Positions 55,813 to 64,000 of a stretch of DNA of 64,000 bases are shown here, in pieces. The stretch is taken from contig CM055102.1 of the NCBI GenBank assembly GCA_029204225.1, positions 30,665,632 to 30,729,631 of the forward strand. Direction: 5' to 3'. This stretch comes from Diphasiastrum complanatum. Taxonomy: Eukaryota; Streptophyta; Lycopodiopsida; Lycopodiales; Lycopodiaceae. Position numbers and translations under genes: made by a program. Numbering within the stretch: position 1 is the stretch's first letter; each line of letters begins with the position of its first letter. The notes beneath the pieces were generated by a model that saw only the letters and a program-made list of their open reading frames with translations, did no database searches and was not told where the DNA came from.

Positions 55813-56673
55813 CCCTAAACCCTAAGACCTTTTGTTTTCATTTTTTTAAATGTAGAGGCAAAGATGCTCGTGAAATATCACAGACAATCCCTAGGCACTA
55901 AACAAGGAGGGGAGATGAGATAGATGGTTTATCACGGACCATTTCACTTTTGTGTTTGCACTTTTAGGGCGAAGGAGGGCCAGGGGAGGGGCTGCCCTTA
56001 AGGACATGGTCAGTTAAGCCTGATCTTCACGTGTTGACCTATACTTTTCTCTTATTTTTTTTCTTTTTGTTTTTTTTAATACTTTTCTATTGTGCATTAT
56101 GTACTTCCACTTTTGTTTGTGTTGTGTTTTCTTGTTGTTTCTGCAATACCATGAAGAGGTTGTACTAGTGCATCAGATTCGGTTGCTGCCAAGAGATGGA
56201 TGGCAGATAGATCGATCGACAACACGAGTTAAGGAAACATGAATTGATGTGGCTTAGCGTTTGGAAATTGCAATGAAGCTCACGTGTAAGAGGCATTGAG
56301 GATATCCATTTTGGTGTCCGGTATCGACAACTATTCGGTTTATCTTGCATCCTATAGACAAATTTGGCCTTGGATGTCTGGTAGTGGTGCATGTTCGCAA
56401 CTTGTCCTTTAGCAATTGTGAATCGAGGCGATTTAGAGGAATTTGGAAAAGTACAAAGTTTGAACAAAAAATGGGACGATTTGCATTGATTTGTTGCCTC
56501 AGGCTCTTAGATTTATAATAATTTTAGATCTATCAGATTCAACGGAATTGTGTGTCAATTCTAGATATGGTCGTGTGATTGCGAAATTATTTTAGCTTTT
56601 AGCTTGGAGATTCTAGCTTGGAGAGAATTACTATTTTTTGTTTTTTTGTGAAAAACAATTTTCAATTAAGGAT
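55813..56673. other. AT-rich intergenic, no gene seen
   Basis: Nothing was recognised. A GGGGAGGGGCTGCCC patch at 55985-55999 is a small GC-rich island in the style of the hairpins further right. Confidence 0.35.
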
Positions 56674-56815
56674 TGTAGACAACCCCAGTTTAGAAAACAT
56701 GAATTGGTTCAAGATCGTAGACAACCCCAGTTTAGAAGACATGAATTGGTTCAAGATCCTAGCCTAACAACCCCAGTTTAGAAAACATGAATTGGTTCAA
56801 GATCCTAGCCTGACA
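56674..56815. repeat. 42-46 bp tandem repeat, three copies
   Basis: ACAACCCCAGTTTAGAARAC followed by ATGAATTGGTTCAAGATC starts at 56679, 56721 and 56767. The copies are almost identical. Confidence 0.85.
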
Positions 56816-56859
56816 GAAAACAAAATTGTTCAATCCAAGAAAGGATTTACCTTAAAAAC

Positions 56860-57600
56860 AACACTAAACTGAGCCGGGGCTTCAGCTCAATTTTCACATA
56901 AAAAAAAAACCACAACTGAACTGGGGCAGGGCAGGGCCTGCCCCGGCTCCATTTTCTCAAAAAAAAACACACCAGTGAGCCGGGGCAGGGCTTGCGCTAG
57001 TGCAAGCCCTGCCCCCCGGCTCTTAGGAAGCAGTCCGGATATAGCCCTCACTTACGCAAATGTGACAGCTTAAGCATCTTCTCTTAGAATAGATTTGGAA
57101 GCAGCCAAAAGTGAATGCGCAATGCTAGAAAACCAAAACGAAATGCTACTTCTACAAGCTGGAGAATGGCCAACCAGGTTTCAAATTGAGGGCATAGGGT
57201 TGCATTCCTCTGGCTTGGAACATCACTGCCATAGCAAATTTTTTTCAAATACACATGAGCTTTGAATCAAGGCTTTCTTACTACGAAGCTCAGAATGGAC
57301 TTCATGCGTCACAAGAAGAAAACGTTCCAATAGCAGTGCAATACAAGGGGCAATTAAACACTGGCCATGATGATCAGCTGCTAAATTCAAATCAGGAAAT
57401 AGTGAAGCTGTCAAACAAGATCACAGACCTTGAGGAGCAGCTTAGACATGGAATAGCGAGATGCCTACAGATTAGAAAGAGTGGAGTCTTGCATCAAAAA
57501 AACAAACACAAGTTTACTTGTGTCAGCAAAGAAATGGGACGGGACAGGGATTGCGCTGGCGCAAGCCCTGCCCTAGCTCAATTTACTTTCTTGTTTAGGA
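56860..57600. repeat. Cluster of GC-rich hairpins sharing GAGCCGGGGC...GCTCAATTTT
   Basis: Four related GC-rich units lie in AT-rich DNA. They are at 56870-56895 (GAGCCGGGGCTTCAGCTC); 56923-56944 (perfect 8-bp stem GGGGCAGG/CCTGCCCC); 56977-57022 (about 19-bp stem, GAGCCGGGGCAGGGCTTGC with its complement, 2-nt bulge); and 57541-57573 (GGGACAGGGATTGCGC with its near-complement). Most are preceded by A-runs or ACTGA and followed by CTCNATTTT. They look like copies of one small foldback sequence. Confidence 0.7.
57075..57490 (+). pseudogene. Coiled-coil protein exon fragments
   Basis: A plus frame at 57085-57190 reads LRIDLEAAKSECAMLENQNE then MLLLQAGE. A second at 57255-57480 reads SFESRLSYYEAQNGLHASQE and, near its end, NSNQEIVKLSNKITDLEEQL. 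Both have heptad-like spacing of hydrophobic residues and are typical of long plant coiled-coil proteins (kinesin tails, for example). Hairpin units flank and follow them, and stops separate them, so the gene is broken. Family not determined. Confidence 0.4.
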
Positions 57601-57602
57601 TG

Positions 57603-57790
57603 TTCAGCGACTCTGATTCAGCGAACCTGGCATTCAGCGACTCTGATTTTGGAAAACATGATCCACCTACGCGACTCTGATCCACCTCATACACCCGCGA
57701 CTCTGATCCACCTTCGCGACTCTGATTCGGTTAACTCTGTCAAATCGGCGACTCCGAATCTGATCCACCTGAATCTGATCCACCTGTGAT
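57603..57790. repeat. Minisatellite of CGACTCTGATCCACCT units
   Basis: About nine irregular copies of GCGACTCTGATYC, often followed by CACCT, are spaced 17-30 bp. The array directly follows the last GC-rich hairpin. Confidence 0.8.
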
Positions 57791-58727
57791 CAACAATTCA
57801 ACACACCTGCGAATATGATTCATGGAAAAATAACAACCAAGAAAAATAATCAATGAGCTCAAGGGGTCAGTGGAGGACGGAGGCTGACGGAGGCTGGAGA
57901 AAAGAAAAATAAGAACCAAAATAGGGTTTTTTGTTATTAGGTAGCCGCTTGAAATCTTACAAGCCGTTGAAAAAAGAGGCCCCGGGGTTTAGGTGCCAGG
58001 TTTGTGACCGTTTGGGCTCCTAGGGTCTATTTTTTAAACATTTTTTTAAGTGTTTCCATTGTTCAAAACTGGTTCTGTGTACTACCGAGATCCACAACAC
58101 ACATTTCCAAAACTGCGTGCAGGCTCATGACTCTGAACACGACAAGAGCACTACAACTTTTTCAAAGGACCTGGTGCAAGGAATATAACGACGTATGATT
58201 TCTGTCAGTTTTTTATTGTTTGACACTCATTTTTTTGAGATGACTTGGATTGGGACCTCTGTTGTTTTGTTGCATTGGAAAGCAAATCCTTCATGGTCAA
58301 GTTTTCCCGATTACAGAGCAAAGATTTTAGATTTTGCTCTGTATTTTTTTTTTCTGGAGGTGGCTCTCTTCCCAAAATAAAGGCTTCTAATAATATGTCC
58401 CACCATTTCAAGTCATTTTTTGTAGGAACATAGACTTGTACTTTAATATGGAATATTTTGAATATACGCAATAATGTGTGCAGCTATGCAGTGTGCTTCA
58501 AATGAGGTTGGTCTTCAGAGTTCCAATTATCAAATTCAAATTCATTTGCATGTCTAGCCATTTTCTACAGCTTGTTAAGGTGGTTTAAATGTCAGTCCTA
58601 GGTTGTACCATGTTTTTAGAGAACTGTTGCTAGTGCTTTGCTATACATCTCTGTACATAACCCAATATTGTGTATTGTTATGCTTTGATACTATGGCACA
58701 TTGAAGGTCAGGCCAAGCAGAGCTGCC
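57791..58727. other. AT-rich intergenic, no gene seen
   Basis: Short open frames only. The right end runs straight into copia coding sequence without an LTR, so a truncation point lies at about 58700-58728. Confidence 0.35.
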
Positions 58728-60960
58728 AGGAGCACTTTATGTGCCCTCACTCAGAAAATATCTGCTATTTGTCTCCAAGATGGCAGATCTAGGCATTCGA
58801 GTTTTGTTCAACAACAACACTTGCCGTACAATTGAGAAGACGACAAACAAGTTGCTGACGGTCGGATGCAGAGAAGGAAACTTCTACCAGGCCAAAATAG
58901 TCAGCAACTCTGATAGCATATTAAATGCTTCAGAAAATGAAGATCATCTCTAGCATAGGAGAATGTATCTCTGAATATGCGGAGCTTATACGACATGAGC
59001 AGAAAGGACATTGTCATAGGTCTCAAGATTTCAAGGCCCGAAACTGAGTTCTGTGAAGCTTGTCAGAAAGACAAGCAACATCGAAATCGATTCACACATG
59101 AGGGAAGGAGAGCCAAGGAAGTTCTTGAGCTCGTCCACTCTGATGTCTGTGGACCGATGAAAATAGATTCGCTCTCAGGTTCGAGATACTTTCTGATGTT
59201 CATAGATGATTACAGCCGGATGACCACGATCTACTACTTGAAGAAGAAATTCGAAGTGTTTGATTCCTTCAAGAAGTTCGTGGCATTTGCAGAGCAACAC
59301 ACCTCAAAAAAGATGCAGCTCCTTAGATCTGAAAACGAAGGTCAATACAAAAGCACAAAATTCTCAAGATTCTGCAAAGAACAGGGGATCGAACACCAGT
59401 TCACTCCTGCATACACATAAGAATACAACAGTGTGGCAGAAAAAAAAAAGCAGAACGCTACTCGAAGAAGCCAGATGCATGATGGCACAGGCTCAATTGC
59501 CAGGTCAATTTTGGGCCGAGGCAATAGCTATAGTTGTACACCTGTAGAACAGATCTACAATGATAGCACTGGAGAACAAAACACCATACAAAATGTGGAC
59601 AGCAGAAGGCCTGATCTTTCATACGTACTATTGTTTGGATGTGCAGCATACAAGCACATTTTGAAGGAAAAGAGAAGCAAGCATGATGATAAATCTGAAC
59701 AAACAATCATGGTCGGCTACTCGAACGGAACACATGTGTACAGGCTCTATAGTCCAACCACAAAGAAAATTGTTTTGAATAGAGATGTGAAGTTCGATGA
59801 GTCCACATTCCCTGGACTGAAAGACGAAAGAGGCCATGAGATCTTCGCACTATTGCCCATTCAAGAGGGAGATCGAGGACAAACATCAAATTAGAATGCA
59901 GAGCCCCAGACCCCAGAGCAGCAGGAAGCAGAGGATCAACCCCACGAACAAAAAATGTTTGAGTAGCGACGAAACGAATTTCGAAGGTCAATGAGACAAA
60001 CAAGACTCGAGACCACTACTCTGTGGAGCGAAAACACACAGTATGAATACTGTAGCTTCACTGAAGATCCAACAACATACCAAGAAGCTATCCAGAGTCC
60101 AAAGGGAGAATTCCGGAAGCTGGCAATGTCAGAGGAGATCGAGTCGATGAGGCAAAACGAGGCATGGACATTAGAGCCACTGCTAGAAAACAGGAAAATA
60201 GTCAACTGCAAGTGGATGTACAAGAAGAAGATGAAAACTGATGGCACCATTGGCCACTACAAAGCAAGGCTTGTCTCGAAGGGCTACATGCAGAGATATG
60301 ATGTCGACTATTTCGACATTTATTCGCCTATGGTGAAGATGACAAGCATAAGCCTGCTCCTTGCATATGCCACACAGTACAATCTGGAAATTCACCAAAT
60401 TGACGTGAAAATAGCCTTTCTCCATGGAGATCTAGAGGAGGAAATCTTCATGAAGCAACCAGAAGGCTATGAAGACCCCAACAATCGACAATATGTCTGT
60501 TGGTTGCAGAGATGCATCTATGGTCTAAAACATGCATCACTAGTCTGGTATAAAAAGCTTGATGGTCTTCTGAAGTCTCTAGACTTCAATCCTACTCAAC
60601 CAGACTGCAATGTCTACATCAAAAGAGTAGGAAAGGATTTTGTGATACTGACCATTTTTGTGGATGATTCGCTGATGATAGGAAATTCCTTGATGCTGAT
60701 CAAAGATACGAAGAGTCAGATTTCTGAAAACTACGAAATCACAGATCTTGGAGAAGCAACAAAATTCCTAGGTAGTCACCTTATCTCTAGACAACCTTAC
60801 AAGTTCTCTCAGAAAGAAGAGAGAGAGATTAAGGCCATCAAATTTCAGTATCATATATCTTCTTCAAGAAACAAGGTTCAGCGACTTAGAATTTTGGCAA
60901 CAAATGCAACAAAAGCTTATTTTTTTGATCGAAAATTAGTCGGGATAGGCCGTTTCAGAT
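58728..60960 (+). mobile_element. Ty1/copia pol truncated at both ends, element F
   Basis: The element starts inside the protease/GAG-pre-integrase region (LYVPSLRKYLLFVSKMADLG). It continues with the integrase zinc region (FCEACQKDKQHR), core (LVHSDVCGPMKIDSLSG, FIDDYSRMT, LLRSENEGQY, FTPAYT-stop), C-terminus (GYSNGTHVYRLYSP, VLNRDVKFDES), RT (WMYKKKMKTDGTIGHYKARL, QIDVKIAFLHGDLEEEIFM, CIYGLKHAS, FVDDSLMIG, ITDLGEATKFLG), and then breaks off near 60810 into unrelated sequence. RNase H and both LTRs are missing. Stops at 58951, 59417, 59892 and 59963 and a frameshift at about 59440 inactivate it. The RT catalytic FVDD is still intact, which suggests later decay than in the YVDH/YMDN copies. 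Confidence 0.9.
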
Positions 60961-62113
60961 AGAGCCAATCTAATTTGAGATTGGAATGTTTTTAAAAACA
61001 AAATTTCTAAAACTCTGTATATGTGAGGCTGTTAATAAGACATTTTGTAATTGTGCTTGTATTACAAGACCTTATACTTGTATTGACTATTATTTCGACT
61101 CAGAAATGGAACTGCCATGATTTAGACATTTTCCCATTGCATTCAATCAGATTATGCATGCTGAGGTTTACTGTTTTAGATTGTCTGCAATTTTACAAAT
61201 AAATTTCAAAATTCATGTCTATACTTCATTATTGTTAGGTGCTATTTTAAATATAACATGCTTGCAAAAAAGCAACCACTCTTTGTTTTCACAACTGATA
61301 CACGTAATCCCAAAAAACCCATGTTATAGAATGTTGTCTATAGTAAGAGGTAGTCACATATAGAATGTTCTTTACGCAACTTCGAAGTTCTTGTATATAA
61401 CTTCCTTACAATTTCACACATATGTAATTCCTTCCACATTTGTTGGATGTTGTTTGTAGTAAACTGTTTGAAAATCCCATCCAATTCCAATTACCATCAA
61501 TTTGGTTTATCTACAAATTCATGTCAAAATAGTGTACCTGTCACATGGAATACTGACAATAGTAGTAAGGAATTTGACCATCGAAACTCACAATCAATTG
61601 CAAAGTTTTGTTGTTTTTGGAGTTCTCAATTGACTTGCTTACTTTTTTGCAGACTCCTGCTAGCCAAAGCTTTTAAAAATTGGCCTGCTGCACCACAAGT
61701 CATGCAGAAACTTTACTTAAATTACAAAAGTGAGTATTAACTTCTTTTGATTCTCACTTTCGCTAATGAACAAATCATTGTCAACATTTTCTGGAAACTT
61801 TCTGCGTAGTGTATTAATTGTTTCAACTTTCATTTACCAATCGTTACGTTCTTTCTGCCTACTCTATTAGTTCTCTCACCTTTCATTTCGCAATCATTAG
61901 GAACGATTTCTACATAAGAAAAACAATATTGGTTGCTTTTGAAAGATTGTCATGTGTACTGCTTGCGATGGCCATAACAAACAAGGTTACGGACTTTAGA
62001 CATACGAATCCGACTTATGTTATCTATGTTCCGACAATTTCCATCTTGTCAGATTCAACAAGCTCTGTCATACATTTCAAGTCAACGGTAGTACTATCAT
62101 TCTACATAATAGA
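60961..62113. other. AT-rich intergenic, no gene seen
   Basis: No supported feature. Plus-strand frames at 61447-61740 and 61818-62117 are open but show neither motif nor splice context. Confidence 0.35.
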
Positions 62114-63741
62114 CTAAAACTCCACCACGTCTTCCTCAAAAAGAATTGAACTGTCATCCTTACTCTCTCTCTGTCTCTCTTTCAAAAACTCAATCTTGAA
62201 TTTGTCAACAAACTGACATAAACTATTTTCTAGTATTCCTGGTTGTATTTCTTCTTTTTTTGTATCAAACCAAGGTTACAAATTCTCAACTCGCGCTTCT
62301 CCTACAGCAGCTTTCGCTTCCAATTTTGGTTCAGCTTCAAAATTCATACTATTTATGTGTTTCTTTGCCTGTAAACTATGCATATGCACTAATAAAGCCA
62401 CAGTTTTTTCCTCTTCTATGAACTCAATGAGATCCTGATCATATGCTATGTGTAGCTACACTTACTGTTTTTTTTAAGACATATGGACTTACTGATTACC
62501 TTATTTTCCACATTTATGTATGTAACGTATTTACTTCTAGAGCTTCAAGATCTGTTTTGTCATCCAAAATTGCGCAGGTAACATTTCCAAAGAGGTGCTT
62601 AATGATATCACAAACTAGGTCATAGGCATCTTGTAAGGCTAACATTTGAAAATGGAAGACCACAACCGGCTCCTTTTATGTTCCTGTTACACATTTTACT
62701 TGTATGAGTTCTGGTTCTTCAATTTTAAATACCATACCAAATTCTTTGTTGTGACCTCTCCAGAGTTCTTGGTATTTTGATTTCGATTCATCGGGAAAAG
62801 CAATCGAGTAATTGGTCTGAACCTTCATCTTCTGTTCCTTAATTTTTGGATAAACTTGTAGCCAGGCACATGAAAAAAATCTTGGAATTTTAAAACGAAA
62901 CTCTGGAAGCTCATAAAAATGATACTTGTACTTGTTGCTGCGCAAATTCCTCTTTAACAACCAATGCTGATCTGCATTGCAAACATAATGTTCATGAAAA
63001 TGTTAGTAGAAATTCTCATAGTATTCATAGCAATATATAATAAGCAAATCAACAAAAAGTTAAAATGAATAAATAACAAAAATTAGTGATTATGAATGAA
63101 TAAAAAATTTCAAGCAATATTCAATACCAAATAAGCTATAACTTACTTGAATGCACGGATTTGTCTTTTTCTATGACCTCCTCTAGATGATAGATCACAT
63201 ATATCCTTGTTTGCCAGTCTTTTTCTCTTGTTGCTTCGGACCTTTCTGTTATCTTTAACAAGAGACAAATATGAGATACACATGGATTGAAATGCATTTT
63301 TTATCTCATCATTACTAGTTGTATAATGATGCAAAGAAGATTTTAACCTTTGGATCTCCTTCTTGAGGATCTCATTTTCATCCAAATAAGTTTTCATCTT
63401 TGTAGATTTTTCTTCGCACTCCTTTGATATTTTCCTTGATTCCTCTTCCAAATAATGTATTCTTTGCATTGAATGTGCATTCCCATAGAGCATCAAATTC
63501 TCACAGTATCCCAAAAGGCCATTTTTACCATGACACATATAGATTATTAACTAACTCATCGAATGAAAATCTGGATGTTGCAATGAACATGGATCAATAG
63601 GATACAATCTACATGCTTTAGCTTTTCCTCCCTGTATTGGACCATATCAGAAGTTGACAATTTGGGTTGCTTTGAATTTCTTGTCCTGAGTGGAGCATAT
63701 TTAGGTGACAAATCCACATGAAGATGATAAAGCTTTGTCAT
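62114..63741 (-). pseudogene. Decayed multi-exon gene, coiled coil plus unknown domain
   Basis: Minus-strand blocks in order: an N-terminal exon from the ATG at 63741 (LHVDLSPKYAPLRTRNSKQP); a shifted continuation ending MCHGKNGLLGYCENLMLYGN; a Lys/Glu-rich coiled coil with ENEILKKEIQRLKSSL; and a basic tail (NKRKRLANKD), ending at a strong donor CAA/GTAAGT at about 63147. The next exon starts at about 62970 (WLLKRNLRSNKYKYHFYELP, FSCAWLQVYPKIKEQK) and continues past an in-frame TAA (62676) to LQDAYDLVCDIIKHLFG, with its donor at about 62535. The last exon holds FIEEEKTVALLV and SLCQFVDKFKIEFLKE, again with an in-frame TAA, stopping at 62114. The coding-like continuity across three stops indicates a recently dead gene. 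I cannot name the family. Confidence 0.5.
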
Positions 63742-64000
63742 CAGTACAATAGTATAGTAACAAACAACACAATGACAATAACAAAGCTGGAGATGGTGCT
63801 AACGACTCTGCTGGAGATAGAGATGGCGCTAAATACTTGTTTTTGACCCTGGAGATAGAGATGGCATAGGCTTTGTTTCAAAAATGTCCCTCCTAATTCA
63901 AATTTTTGAGTGTTCCCAACTATTGGGAGGGAATATTTTAGCATTTTGAAAATTATATTTTAACTATGGTTAAGCACCAGTGAAGTTTGATGTGACTAAA

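Noticed and set aside
62114-63741. Stop-codon reassignment or readthrough to explain in-frame stops
   Set aside because: TAA, TAG and TGA all interrupt gene remnants in the window, while the histone H3 and TFIIA gamma genes use normal stops. Pseudogene decay is simpler.

Overview
This is nuclear DNA of a land plant with a large, repeat-choked genome. The evidence is a plant-type histone H3 gene, the TFIIA gamma subunit, spliced exons with GT-AG borders, several plant-type Ty1/copia and Ty3/gypsy retrotransposons with initiator-tRNA-Met primer sites, and long TG, GA and other simple repeats in an AT-rich background. The H3 protein mixes residues that flowering plants keep apart between H3.1 and H3.3, and several gene remnants look unlike seed-plant families. 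I therefore lean towards a fern or another non-seed lineage. That is inference; the sequence alone does not name the species.

Only two genes look complete and ordinary: TFIIA gamma (4561-4971, minus) and an intronless histone H3 (12189-12599, minus). Between them, at 6.6-9.6 kb, lies a convergent pair: a multi-exon gene ending in a ubiquitin-like fold (plus strand), and a multi-exon gene for a Ulp1/SENP-type cysteine protease (minus strand). A decayed transposon-type (DUF7869-like) protein gene lies at 0.6-1.2 kb.

From 13 to 46 kb the window is a stack of nested LTR retrotransposons. From left to right: a copia RNase H tail (13.4-13.9 kb); a TMK-type receptor-kinase ectodomain fragment (16.5 kb); a minus-strand copia pol (17.0-18.8 kb); a minus-strand gypsy gag (20.8-22.1 kb); a plus-strand copia (23.2-27.1 kb); a minus-strand gypsy (27.8-37.4 kb) split by a young, complete, non-autonomous copia element (29882-35437); and a plus-strand copia (38.3-45.6 kb) split by another minus-strand gypsy-like insertion with GA microsatellites and a 150-bp tandem array. 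The young element is the most striking object. It has 647-bp LTRs with only four differences that I could see, a 5-bp target duplication, primer site and polypurine tract. Its single 1024-codon ORF joins a copia Gag to about 765 residues that contain no recognisable protease, integrase, reverse transcriptase or RNase H.

From 48 to 64 kb the window holds broken multi-exon genes. These are a transposon-type protein (48.3-49.0 kb), a ten-exon DNA methyltransferase-like pseudogene (51.2-54.8 kb), a coiled-coil gene fragment invaded by GC-rich hairpins (57 kb), a doubly truncated copia (58.7-61.0 kb) and a decayed coiled-coil gene of unknown function (62.1-63.7 kb). The rest is AT-rich intergenic DNA with short tandem repeats.
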